DNA of 33,763 bases from Methanomassiliicoccales archaeon. GTDB taxonomy: Archaea; Thermoplasmatota; Thermoplasmata; Methanomassiliicoccales; UBA472. The notes under the pieces are model-generated. The model worked only from the letters and a program-made list of their open reading frames with translations, was not told the DNA's origin and made no database searches. Every line of letters starts with the position of its first letter. Within the stretch, counting starts at the first letter, position 1. The position numbers and the translations under genes were made by a program. Location: assembly GCA_028682895.1 (NCBI GenBank), contig JAJRAK010000056.1, positions 1 to 33,763 of the forward strand. The letters run 5' to 3'. Below are positions 16,190 through 24,364 of the stretch, piece by piece.

Positions 16190-16708
16190 ATGGGAGCAAC
16201 CATGTCTATGACATCGGGGGCAGGGAAGATAAGAGTGCTCATCTTGGACGATGATGAGGGCTTTTTAAGACTGTGCAGGGAATATTTCCAGAGAGAGAAC
16301 CTACTGGACGCTGACTACGTATCGTCTCCGACAGAGGCGCTGGAGATGGTGTCCAGAGGCAATTACCAGATAGTGGTCTCCGACCACACGCTGCCGGGAA
16401 TGGACGGCATGCAGTTCCTGAGCGCGCTGCGCTCGATGCATCACGACCTTCCGTTCATAATGATCACTGGAAACGGCCGCGAGGGATTGGCCATCGAGGC
16501 GGTCCAGAACGGCGCGGACGTATACATGGAGAAGGCCGGGACCCCGTCGTCCATGTTCGGCCAGCTCATCGAGATCATCAAGTCGCTAGGCAATGTCAGC
16601 TCGCTGATCGAGAACCTGCCGGAGACATTCCATGTATTCAGCCAGGGCGGTGTCCTGTTCATAAACAACCGCGGCGAGAGGGTGCTGGCGGCACAATCGC
16701 GCGCCTGA
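16190..16708 (+). CDS. Response-regulator receiver protein with a truncated PAS-like tail
   Basis: A 172-residue protein with a CheY-like receiver domain at residues 13-130. The acidic pocket is in LILDDDEGF, the phospho-acceptor is Asp65 in VSDHTLPGMDG, the conserved Thr is in IMITGNG and the Lys is in VYMEKAG. The last ~40 residues (LIENLPETFHVFSQGGVLFINNRGERVL) resemble the first strands of a PAS domain, but the protein stops there, about 70 residues short. Archaeal receiver-PAS-kinase proteins are common (family knowledge), so this may be a shortened derivative or a stand-alone output partner. No kinase lies nearby. I see no frameshifted continuation before the acsB promoter. Confidence 0.85.
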   Translation: MGATMSMTSGAGKIRVLILDDDEGFLRLCREYFQRENLLDADYVSSPTEALEMVSRGNYQIVVSDHTLPGMDGMQFLSALRSMHHDLPFIMITGNGREGLAIEAVQNGADVYMEKAGTPSSMFGQLIEIIKSLGNVSSLIENLPETFHVFSQGGVLFINNRGERVLAAQSRA

Positions 16709-16734
16709 ACCGATGCTTTTTCCCTGAAACTCCT

Positions 16735-16757
16735 TTCGTTCCCATTTTTACGAACGA
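16735..16757 (+). terminator. Hairpin and T-rich tract after the receiver gene
   Basis: TCGTTC and GAACGA enclose an 11-base loop that itself contains five T residues; another run of five T occurs at about 16716. Archaeal termination often uses oligo-T alone, so this 110-base gap probably holds the end of the receiver transcript before the acsB promoter. Confidence 0.4.
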
Positions 16758-16787
16758 TCTTGACCTGTCGAAGAGGGATGACGCAAA

Positions 16788-16795
16788 TTTATATC
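16788..16795 (+). promoter_or_regulatory. TATA box of the acsBDC operon
   Basis: TTTATATC with A-rich sequence upstream is centred about 28 bases before TTG 16819. This places the transcription start at the TTG itself and argues that acsB uses a leaderless TTG start. Confidence 0.65.
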
Positions 16796-16818
16796 GGCGC
16801 TAACCCGTTGGGTCCCTG

Positions 16819-19800
16819 TTGGAACCGGAGAGCATTTTCTTGCCCGAAGACCTCGCGATACTGGGACACTTGAAGACCGGCGATGCCCTGCAAAAGATAA
16901 GGGAGAAGCGGCAACGCTACCTCGCGTCCCTGCAGGCCGCCCAGGGGAGCGATGACGAGAGGCGGATCATCGCCTCCGTCACCGACATCCTGCGCGCCGA
17001 CGACCTGTGGAAGGTGGACCTGGGCAGATGCCTGGACCTGATAGACAGGGACCTGGCCAGGGCGGCCGGGGTCGGTCCGATGTCGTTGAAGGAGAGGAAG
17101 GTGTGGGAGAGCATCGGACTGCTCGCACCCCTGGAGAGCGTCCCGAATGGCGGGGCCTATGATGTCCTGCTCTGTCTGAGAGAATCACTCTCATGCACCA
17201 TGCTGGCCTGGTGTCGTGACGTTCTGGAGGAACGCCGGGGCGTGGAGGCGCCCGAAGGGCTCGTACTTGGACTTCGCGAGGGAATGGTCCGGGGACTGGT
17301 CCTGGAGGACGATGGCGGTAGGGCGGCCCTTAGGGACGTGGAAGGCAAGGTCGTGATGGAAGGAGGACGCTCCTCCATGTGGCTGACGTTCGAGACGCTG
17401 CGGCGCGAACTGGCCAAGGACCTGGCCGTAGGACAAGGGCAGCTGCCTTTGGGATGCAGGACCACCGATGTCTCGATGGCCTTCGCCAGGGCCATGTCTG
17501 GATGTCCGGTGCTCTATACCGGTCCTGGGCTGGACGCGATCCTGAGCGAGTTCATGCACAGCACCTGCCGCGATCTGTTCGGTGGCTCGCTGATGGACAG
17601 TCAGGAGGACATGGCCAGAGAGATGGAGAGAAGGAGATGGATGAGCGGCCTCCCCCACCGTTACGGTCCGCCCCCGCCCGCGCAGGCGAGCAACGCCCAG
17701 GTCATCGCCCGGGGGTTCCTGGGGGCGGAGATCGCCCTGGCCCTGGCCCATGTGGCACTTCTATCGCTCATCAAGCGCAGGGGCGACGTTCCCGTGGAAT
17801 ATCCGGAGACGGCGTACGCCTTGCCCTGCATATTAGGTTGGGACGGAGCGGAGGTGACCAAGGCGAGCGAGCTGCTGGAGATCGTGGTCAAGTATTCCGC
17901 CCTACCGTCGGAAAGAGGGTTGGGAGACGCCCTGGCCGCCGGACGATCGGCACTAGTGGCCGCGGAAGCGTTGGAAGCGCTCCGCTATCTGGATGGGGAC
18001 CCGCACGCCGGTTCCGTCTGCGTCGGCTTCATCCCGGACAAGGTGCTGCGCGAGCTCGGCCTCGCTCTCGTCGACGACACCATCCCCGGGGCGGCGGTGC
18101 TCATGGGAATGCCCCATGACCGGAAGCAGCTGGTATCTACCGTAAGAGAGCTGCAGGCGCGCGGGATGCTCATCATGGCCGCGGACGAGGTGGTGCGGGT
18201 GCTGCAGGAGAACGAGGTGCAGATGGGGCTAGGCATGATGCTCTACCCGCTTGGCAACTTCACACAGTTGGTCCACGCCCTGGACTTCGTCACCCGCGCC
18301 GCGCTCTCGTTCGGCGGTGTGGAGAAGGGAGATACAGAGCGATTGTCGGCCTATCTGGCCAAGAGACCGAAGGCGTTCGTGCTCCATTACGGACCGTTGG
18401 ACGGTTGCCGGGCGGCCATGGCATTGGCCGCGCTCGGGCATCATGTCCCGATAGTCACGGACCAGCTGGTGGAGGGAGTACCGGACCTTCTGTTCCACAA
18501 GGAGCCGCAGGACATGCTCCAGGGGGGATTGGAATCCAGGGACATACGAACGGTCGTGACCGTGGTCGACATCCCCGTTCCCTTCGGACCTGCGTTCGAA
18601 GGTGAGACCGTACGGCGCCCCGATACCCATATGGAGGCCGGGGGCGGACGGACGCCTTCCTTCGAACTGTTGCGGATGAGGGACGAGGACCAAGTGCGGG
18701 ACGGCGTCATAACGGTCATCGGTCCGGACGTGGACCATATGGCCGAGGGATCGCAATCGCCCATGGCCATATTGGTGGACGTGTTCGGGAAGCGCATGCA
18801 GGAGGACTTCGAGTCCGTTATGGAACGGCGCATCCATCTTTACCTGAACTTTGCCGAAGGACTGTGGCACACCGGACAGAGGAACATGAACTGGGTACGT
18901 CTTAGCAAGAAGGCGTTCAAGGCCGGGTTCCGCCTGGAGCATGTCGGGCGCATACTGATCACCAAGCTCAAGGAGGAGTTTGGTAACATCGTATCGCGTG
19001 TGCAGGTCACCATCGTCACCGATGAGACGGAATTGCGGTCGCACATTCCAGAGGCGTTGAGAGCGTATCAGTCCAGAGAGGAGCGAATGGCCGGCCTTAC
19101 CGATGAGAGCGTGGACACCTTCTACTCGTGCCTGATGTGCCAGTCGTTCGCTCCCGATCACGTGTGCATCGTCACCCCGGAGCGCATGGGACTGTGCGGG
19201 GCCATAAACTGGCTGGATGCCAAGACCGGCAAGGAGATCGTCCCGTCCGGACCGAACCAACCGATAGCGAAGGGCGAGTGCGAGGACCCTGTGAAAGGTT
19301 CCTGGAAAGGGGTCAACGAGGCGGTGCAGGCGCTCACCCGGGGCAAGCTGTCACGCTTCTGCGCCTACAGCCTGATGGAGGACCCGATGACATCCTGCGG
19401 CTGTTTCGAATGCATAGTGGCCATGAGCCCTGACATGCAATCGGTCATCGTCGTCAACCGCGAGTTCCCGGACATGACCCCGGTGGGGATGAAGTTCTCC
19501 ACGCTGGCGGGGAGCATCGGCGGCGGAAAGCAGACGCCCGGGTTCATCGGCGTCGGACGGCGCTACCTGGTCAGCAAGAAGTTCATCAGCGGGGACGGCG
19601 GGCTTCCCCGCATTGCCTGGATGCCCTCGATGCTCAAGGAAGCGCTGAGGGAAGAGCTTATTAATAGAGCAAAGGAATTGGGAATGCCAGACTTCCTGGA
19701 CAAGGTGGCGGACGAGACCGTCGTCACCGACGCGGAAGGACTGATGGAGTGGATGATCAAGGTGGACCACCCTGCCTTGAGAATGCCCTCGTTGCTTTGA
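16819..19800 (+). CDS. acsB: Acetyl-CoA synthase (CODH/ACS beta subunit), bacterial-type, with ~270-residue N-terminal extension
   Basis: Makes acetyl-CoA from CO, CoA and a methyl group delivered by the corrinoid iron-sulfur protein. From about residue 295 it follows the Moorella AcsB fold over its full length, including the A1 domain that archaeal CdhC lacks. The A-cluster ligands are all present: Cys771, Cys774, Cys783 and Cys793 for the [4Fe-4S] cube, and Cys860-Gly861-Cys862 for the distal nickel. These are exactly 265 above the Moorella numbers (506, 509, 518, 528, 595-597) as I recall them. The 993-residue length exceeds the usual ~730 because of an N-terminal region that I do not recognise: mainly helical to about 135, then mixed, with a Pro-rich linker near 280-290. 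Starts at TTG, supported by a TATA box 28 bases ahead. Heads an operon with acsD and acsC. Confidence 0.95.
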   Translation: MEPESIFLPEDLAILGHLKTGDALQKIREKRQRYLASLQAAQGSDDERRIIASVTDILRADDLWKVDLGRCLDLIDRDLARAAGVGPMSLKERKVWESIGLLAPLESVPNGGAYDVLLCLRESLSCTMLAWCRDVLEERRGVEAPEGLVLGLREGMVRGLVLEDDGGRAALRDVEGKVVMEGGRSSMWLTFETLRRELAKDLAVGQGQLPLGCRTTDVSMAFARAMSGCPVLYTGPGLDAILSEFMHSTCRDLFGGSLMDSQEDMAREMERRRWMSGLPHRYGPPPPAQASNAQVIARGFLGAEIALALAHVALLSLIKRRGDVPVEYPETAYALPCILGWDGAEVTKASELLEIVVKYSALPSERGLGDALAAGRSALVAAEALEALRYLDGDPHAGSVCVGFIPDKVLRELGLALVDDTIPGAAVLMGMPHDRKQLVSTVRELQARGMLIMAADEVVRVLQENEVQMGLGMMLYPLGNFTQLVHALDFVTRAALSFGGVEKGDTERLSAYLAKRPKAFVLHYGPLDGCRAAMALAALGHHVPIVTDQLVEGVPDLLFHKEPQDMLQGGLESRDIRTVVTVVDIPVPFGPAFEGETVRRPDTHMEAGGGRTPSFELLRMRDEDQVRDGVITVIGPDVDHMAEGSQSPMAILVDVFGKRMQEDFESVMERRIHLYLNFAEGLWHTGQRNMNWVRLSKKAFKAGFRLEHVGRILITKLKEEFGNIVSRVQVTIVTDETELRSHIPEALRAYQSREERMAGLTDESVDTFYSCLMCQSFAPDHVCIVTPERMGLCGAINWLDAKTGKEIVPSGPNQPIAKGECEDPVKGSWKGVNEAVQALTRGKLSRFCAYSLMEDPMTSCGCFECIVAMSPDMQSVIVVNREFPDMTPVGMKFSTLAGSIGGGKQTPGFIGVGRRYLVSKKFISGDGGLPRIAWMPSMLKEALREELINRAKELGMPDFLDKVADETVVTDAEGLMEWMIKVDHPALRMPSLL

Positions 19801-19811
19801 GGTGTTCGCAT

Positions 19812-20762
19812 ATGGCAGAGGTACCGGTGCCTAAGGAGAAGTGGACAGGTTCGATCGGCGAGATGGAGCTGGGATGCACTGAGGCCGGAGGAGGTTCTCG
19901 GGCGACCGTCACGGTCGGCGGCAACAAAGGGCTGCCCTTCCTCTCTTTCGAGGACGGTCCCCGCCGCAAGATCGCCCTGGCCGGTTCCGTCTCGGACTCG
20001 CTGGAGGACGTGCCCCAGGCGATACGCGCCGTTTTCGGGGAAGATGTGAACGACGCCGTGAGCTGGGCCAAGGCCTGGAAGGCCAAAGGCGCTGACATGA
20101 TATGCCTGCACCTGACGTCCACCAACCCCGAGGAGCGGAACGCCTCAACGGAGAGCGCCGCTGACACCGTGGCCGCGGTCATGAAGGCCGTGGACCTTCC
20201 GTTGATCGTCTACGGCAGCGGGCATGAGGAGAAGGACGCCAAGGTGATGGAGAAGGTCGGCGAGAGGGCCAAGGGCGAGCGCCTGCTCCTGGGAAAGGCG
20301 GAGGAGGGCGGATACAAGTCCGTGGCCGCCGCGGGCATGGCCAACGGTCATGCCGTCATCGGATTTTCGAACTTGGACATAAACCTGGCCAAGCAGATCG
20401 TGATACTTCTCACGGATTACGGGGTGGGCAAGAAGGACGTGGTCATCGACCCGCTCATGGCCGCCCTGGGCATGGGGCTGGAATATTCCTATTCCGTCAA
20501 CGAGCGCATACGGATAGCGGCGCTGGCCGGCGATGCCATGCTGCAAGTGCCGATGATATGCGATTGCACCCCGGCCTGGAAGGCGCGCGAGGTGACGGAC
20601 GAGGTCCCGAACGCCGGCGAGACCGCCGAGCGGGCGATATGGTGGGAGGGGACGACCGCCCTGGCGGCGTTGCTCTCCGGTGCGGACATCTTGGTGCTGG
20701 GACATCCGGACGCCATGACGCTGGCGCGGAAGGCCATCTCGGGACTGGGGGGTGAGGACTGA
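19812..20762 (+). CDS. acsD: Corrinoid iron-sulfur protein small subunit (CdhD/AcsD)
   Basis: Small subunit of the corrinoid iron-sulfur protein, which carries the methyl group between the methyltransferase and acetyl-CoA synthase. The 316-residue protein is a TIM barrel. Visible family features include the N-terminal KWTGSIGEMELG, DMICLHLTSTNPEE and the C-terminal half that helps bind cobalamin at the subunit interface (VVIDPLMAALGMGLEYSYS). ATG 19812 follows a GAGGTG sequence 6-7 bases upstream, 11 bases after the acsB stop. The stop shares one base with the acsC start, consistent with equimolar production of the two subunits. Confidence 0.93.
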   Translation: MAEVPVPKEKWTGSIGEMELGCTEAGGGSRATVTVGGNKGLPFLSFEDGPRRKIALAGSVSDSLEDVPQAIRAVFGEDVNDAVSWAKAWKAKGADMICLHLTSTNPEERNASTESAADTVAAVMKAVDLPLIVYGSGHEEKDAKVMEKVGERAKGERLLLGKAEEGGYKSVAAAGMANGHAVIGFSNLDINLAKQIVILLTDYGVGKKDVVIDPLMAALGMGLEYSYSVNERIRIAALAGDAMLQVPMICDCTPAWKAREVTDEVPNAGETAERAIWWEGTTALAALLSGADILVLGHPDAMTLARKAISGLGGED

Positions 20763-22090
20763 TGCCCACGGCCATCGAGATATTCAAGCACCTTCCGAAG
20801 AAGAACTGCGGCGAGTGCAAGAACCCGACCTGCCTGGCGTTCGCCATGCAGCTGGCCAACAACAAGGCGAAGCTGGACGACTGCCCGTACCTGAGCGATG
20901 CCGGACGGAACGCACTGGCCAGCTCGTCCGCTCCGCCGATACGCCTGGTGCGCGTCGGCTCCGGGAAGAACGTGGTGGACATGGGAGATGAGACGGAACT
21001 GTACCGTCACGACAAGCGCTTCTTCCATCCGACCGCCCTCGCCCTTCGCGTGAACGATATGATGAGCGCCGATGAGCTGGGTAAGAAGCTCGGCCACGCC
21101 CGTTCGCTGCGCTTCGAGCGCGTCGGCCAGGTGCTGAAGCTCGATATGATCGAGGCGGAATGCCGCTCCGGCGACGCTACCAAGTTCGCGTCCTTCGTCC
21201 AGAGCGTTGCTTCTATGACAGACTGGCCCCTGGTATTGCGCTGCAAGGATGCCTCCATCATGAATGCCGCAGTGGCGGTCGTCAAGGACCGCCGGCCCCT
21301 GCTGCACGGTGCCGATGAGAGCAACGTGAAGGAGATGGCCGCCGTGGCCAAGGGCGCCTCCTGCCCGCTGGTGCTATGCTCGGCCGACCTGGGCAGGTTG
21401 GCCGACCTGGTCGAGATGGCACGCAAGGAAGGGGTGGAGGACCTGGTGCTCGATCCCATGCCGGCGACGATGAAGGAATCGCTGGAAAGGTGCACCGTCA
21501 TCAGGCGCAGCGCCATACGCAAGACGTTCCGCGGACTTGGGTTCCCGATCTACCTCAGCACCCCTGCCACGCAGGAAGGCACGCTGATGGCCTTGACCGC
21601 GGTCATGAAGTACGGCAGCCTGCTCTCTTTTGACGAACTGCCCTCGGCCCAGGCGCTGCCGCTGATGGTGCTGAGGCAGAACATCTACACCGACCCGCAG
21701 GTGCCGATACAGGTCAAGGCGGACCTGTACCCGGTCAACAACCCCGGTCCCGACGCACCCATATTGTTCACCACCAACTTCTCCCTGACCTACTTCACCG
21801 TGCTCTCGGACATCGAGAAGAGCAAGGTGCCGGTGTGGCTGCAGGTCATCGATACTGAGGGGTTATCGGTGCTGACGTCGTATTCCGCCGGCAAGCTGAC
21901 CGCCGAAGCGGTGCAGAAGGCGCTGCTGGCCAGCAATGCCAAGGAGAGAACGACCAAGGGCGTTCTGATCATCCCGGGGATGGTGGCGAGGATGAGCGTG
22001 AAGCTGAACGAGGCCACCGGACTGAAGATCGTTGTCGGTCCCAAGGAATCGTCCGGCATCCCCAAGTTCCTGAGATCGATGAACGGATGA
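20762..22090 (+). CDS. acsC: Corrinoid iron-sulfur protein large subunit (CdhE/AcsC)
   Basis: Large subunit of the methyl-carrying corrinoid iron-sulfur protein. The 442-residue protein starts with the [4Fe-4S] domain: Cys16, Cys19, Cys24 and Cys41 in the spacing CX2CX4CX16C. This low-potential cluster passes electrons to cobalt during reductive activation. A TIM barrel (about 95-320) follows, with the cobalamin-binding Rossmann domain at the C-terminus (about 325-440, including LSVLTSYSAGKLTAEAV). It begins in a TGATG overlap with acsD and ends in an ATGA overlap with the FN3 protein gene. Its cobalt would be methylated by AcsE at 30635 and reactivated by the RACo at 27795, both in this window. 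Confidence 0.94.
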   Translation: MPTAIEIFKHLPKKNCGECKNPTCLAFAMQLANNKAKLDDCPYLSDAGRNALASSSAPPIRLVRVGSGKNVVDMGDETELYRHDKRFFHPTALALRVNDMMSADELGKKLGHARSLRFERVGQVLKLDMIEAECRSGDATKFASFVQSVASMTDWPLVLRCKDASIMNAAVAVVKDRRPLLHGADESNVKEMAAVAKGASCPLVLCSADLGRLADLVEMARKEGVEDLVLDPMPATMKESLERCTVIRRSAIRKTFRGLGFPIYLSTPATQEGTLMALTAVMKYGSLLSFDELPSAQALPLMVLRQNIYTDPQVPIQVKADLYPVNNPGPDAPILFTTNFSLTYFTVLSDIEKSKVPVWLQVIDTEGLSVLTSYSAGKLTAEAVQKALLASNAKERTTKGVLIIPGMVARMSVKLNEATGLKIVVGPKESSGIPKFLRSMNG

Positions 22091-22590
22091 TGCCACGGTC
22101 GCTATCGTTCACAAAACATATAGTCTGCCATGCCGCATTCCCTCTCGTGCTCAGAGCGGTGGCGGGGACCTTCATAGCGATATTGTTCCTTTCGATGATG
22201 GCGCCAGCGGCCGTGGCCGATGTCGCCGGTGCCCCCATGGACTTTTCGGCCGAACGGGACGGCTCCCGCATCTTCCTATCCTGGGGGCCGCCGGAGAATG
22301 TCACTGTTCTCCTTTATAACGTCTACAGGGGCACGGACCGGGGCAACATGACGCTCTATGATACGGTGGACGCCAACTTCACCGCCGGCTACGATACCGA
22401 GGTCGTCACCGGCTGGACCTACTATTACGCGGTCAGCGCCAACACCACCGATGGGGAAGGTACGCTCAGCGAGGTGGCAGAGGTGCCGCCTGCGTCCACG
22501 GACAGTTCTGCGCTCATAATGACCGTCATACTGACAGCGGTCGTCGTCACCCTGCTCTTCGCCTACTGGAAGGGAAGAGGCTCGGGATGA
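22087..22590 (+). CDS. Secreted, membrane-anchored fibronectin type III domain protein
   Basis: A 167-residue protein with an N-terminal hydrophobic helix (about residues 18-42, ending in APAAVADVAG, a possible signal-peptide cleavage site), one FN3-like domain (about 47-130; ISWGPP-type strand B, YNVYRGT and YYYAVSANTTDGEG), and a C-terminal transmembrane helix near 142-160. The domain should face outside the cell. Its start overlaps the acsC stop as ATGA, so it is translated from the acs operon, yet no link between an external FN3 domain and acetyl-CoA synthesis is known to me. Its last 44 bases overlap the 3' end of cooC on the other strand. Two start codons (22087, 22090) lie in tandem. 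Confidence 0.82.
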   Translation: MMPRSLSFTKHIVCHAAFPLVLRAVAGTFIAILFLSMMAPAAVADVAGAPMDFSAERDGSRIFLSWGPPENVTVLLYNVYRGTDRGNMTLYDTVDANFTAGYDTEVVTGWTYYYAVSANTTDGEGTLSEVAEVPPASTDSSALIMTVILTAVVVTLLFAYWKGRGSG

Positions 22591-23305
22591 TGTCGTCGAG
22601 CTCATTCGCCAAAGGCTCGTCGCCTTTCAGCGGCGTGCCGGAGAAGGAAGCTTTTCGTACGATGTCGTCATCGTGAAGTAAGTGGAAGGGCAGGCCGGAC
22701 GTTTCGGCCAAGGCCGATGCCCTGTCCTCGTCCCCGGGCCTGACGCCGTTGATGAGCAGCAGCTTCCGCCCGACCTTGAGGTCCAGCTCATCAGCGAGGT
22801 CGGAGAGCCTTACCGCTGTGCCTACGCCCACCTGGGTCGGGTCCGATACAAGCACCAGGAGGTCCATGCTCTTGGACGTCCTTCGGGAAAGGTGCTCCAT
22901 CCCCGCCTCGTTGTCGATGACCACGTGATCGTACGAATCCATGAGCTGGTCGACGAAGACGCGCAGCAGGTTGTTGACGTAGCAATAGCAGCCGGGGCCC
23001 TCGGGCCGCCCCATTGTCAGAAGGTCGAACGTGTCACCTTCGGCCAGTATCTGCTTCAATTTGATCTTCAGGTATTCCTGCTTGCTCATGTCCCGCGGCA
23101 GCTGCCCCTGCTTGCTGAGAAGACCCTCGCGTACCCCGCCTATGGTGCCAGGCACGTCCGTCCCCAATTTCTGTCCAAGGTTGCTGTTGGGGTCGGCGTC
23201 CACCGCCAACATCGTGCCCTTGTGAGAAAGGGATCGGACCAGAAGGGCGGAGACGGTGCTCTTGCCCACGCCGCCTTTTCCCGCCACCGCGATCAGAAAG
23301 GTCAT
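22547..23305 (-). CDS. cooC: CooC/AcsF-type nickel-insertion ATPase
   Basis: MinD-like P-loop ATPase that loads nickel into carbon monoxide dehydrogenase or acetyl-CoA synthase. The 252-residue protein has the deviant Walker A GKGGVGKS (residues 9-16), DADPNSNLG (switch I region), the CXC nickel motif at Cys106 and Cys108 (GPGCYCYVNN), and VIDNEAGMEH (Walker B region), all diagnostic for CooC/AcsF. The frame runs far upstream, but ATG 23305 is used because the P-loop follows at once and it overlaps the stop of the MetE-like gene as ATGA. Its 3' end overlaps the FN3 gene by 44 bases, tail to tail. AcsB is the only nickel enzyme in the window, making it the obvious client; a CODH elsewhere is another. 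Confidence 0.93.
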   Translation of the reverse strand: MTFLIAVAGKGGVGKSTVSALLVRSLSHKGTMLAVDADPNSNLGQKLGTDVPGTIGGVREGLLSKQGQLPRDMSKQEYLKIKLKQILAEGDTFDLLTMGRPEGPGCYCYVNNLLRVFVDQLMDSYDHVVIDNEAGMEHLSRRTSKSMDLLVLVSDPTQVGVGTAVRLSDLADELDLKVGRKLLLINGVRPGDEDRASALAETSGLPFHLLHDDDIVRKASFSGTPLKGDEPLANELDDIIPSLFPSSRRRAG

Positions 23306-24342
23306 ACCATATCGCCCAGGCCGTAACGCTGCCGGACGGCCTCCACCGTGCCGTTGAGCAGCTGGAGCACACGTTCCGCCTTGCCCTCGTCCAATCCGCC
23401 CAGCCCGCACTGCGGTGTGATGAGCGAACGTTCCAAAAGAAGGTCCACGTTGATGCCTTTCCTGGCCAGCATGTCGATGTAGCTCTCGAAGCGCTGCAGC
23501 AACGATCCTACGGATTCCTTGGCTATCTGGTCCTCCATGTTCGGTATGAGGCCCCAGGCGATGGACCCTCCCCGCTCTAAAAACGCCGTGACCTCGTTGG
23601 GGAACAGAGCAACTGTATGCGCGTAATTGTAAGCGTCGAAGCTGAGCATGTCTATGGATGTGGAAAGTACCAGCGGCCAATCGGTGTTGCCGCAGCAGTG
23701 CAGCCCTTTTATGGCCTCCACACCGTCCAGCACCTCGTCCACCCATTCCACCACCTGGCGCTGCGACACGGAGGCGAAGGGCGTCCCGATGAGCGTCAGG
23801 GACGGCTCGTCCAGGAACATCATCGGACGGTCGGAGACCTCCCTCAGCCTCTTGGCCTGCCACCTGGCCTGCATGTTGAGGTTCCGCCGTATGATCTCGC
23901 CGTACGCCTCGTCATAGATGGCCGGCTTCCCGTTCTGGTCCAGTACCTGCAGGCCGGTGCTGACCGGACCGGTGACCTGCCCCTTTACTGCCTTCAGCTT
24001 CCTGCCCTTGAACTGGTCCAACATGGCGTAGAGACCGTGGAAGCTGTTCTTGTCATGGGCGAAATGCTCCACGTCATCGGACACCACAGCGGTGTAGAAC
24101 TCCTCAGGATCGTAATCGTTCAGATCGACCGTTATCTTCTTCCTGTGAACGTCGACCTTGACGCCTGGCAACCTGGTGCAGTACTGGGCGTACATGTTCT
24201 CCTGGAACCCCAATGCGGGCAGCTGCGGCCAATAGGGCACCTCACGCATGCTGGACATCATTAGATGGACCGCTTTGTCCGGGTCTATGTGCGGGAACGA
24301 CCCAATTCCGGTGGCGGCGCAGTTCCAGGCCATAACTACCAT
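23302..24342 (-). CDS. Core MetE-like cobalamin-independent methionine synthase family protein
   Basis: Zinc-dependent methyltransferase of the MetE C-terminal domain/UroD superfamily. The 346-residue TIM barrel begins with TGIGSFPH and carries probable zinc ligands His215 and Cys217 (LHCCGNTD) and Cys312 (ITPQCGLGG, like the VNPDCGL of MetE). It lacks the N-terminal half of true MetE. Such short proteins in anaerobes take methyl groups from a corrinoid protein instead of folate (family knowledge: core MetE/Mes families). Translational coupling to cooC and the nearby acsCD genes suggest methyl-CFeSP as donor and homocysteine as acceptor, which is inference. A second ATG at 24333 has a TATA-like TTTATCT about 25 bases upstream and may be the real start. 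Confidence 0.82.
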   Translation of the reverse strand: MVVMAWNCAATGIGSFPHIDPDKAVHLMMSSMREVPYWPQLPALGFQENMYAQYCTRLPGVKVDVHRKKITVDLNDYDPEEFYTAVVSDDVEHFAHDKNSFHGLYAMLDQFKGRKLKAVKGQVTGPVSTGLQVLDQNGKPAIYDEAYGEIIRRNLNMQARWQAKRLREVSDRPMMFLDEPSLTLIGTPFASVSQRQVVEWVDEVLDGVEAIKGLHCCGNTDWPLVLSTSIDMLSFDAYNYAHTVALFPNEVTAFLERGGSIAWGLIPNMEDQIAKESVGSLLQRFESYIDMLARKGINVDLLLERSLITPQCGLGGLDEGKAERVLQLLNGTVEAVRQRYGLGDMV

Positions 24343-24364
24343 GTTATCTGATGCGGTAGATAAA

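Noticed and set aside
22547-23863. A 438-residue frame that would extend cooC N-terminally
   Set aside because: The extra 186 residues are Arg/Gly/His-rich antisense-type sequence overlapping the MetE-like gene. The P-loop begins right after ATG 23305, which also makes an ATGA overlap.
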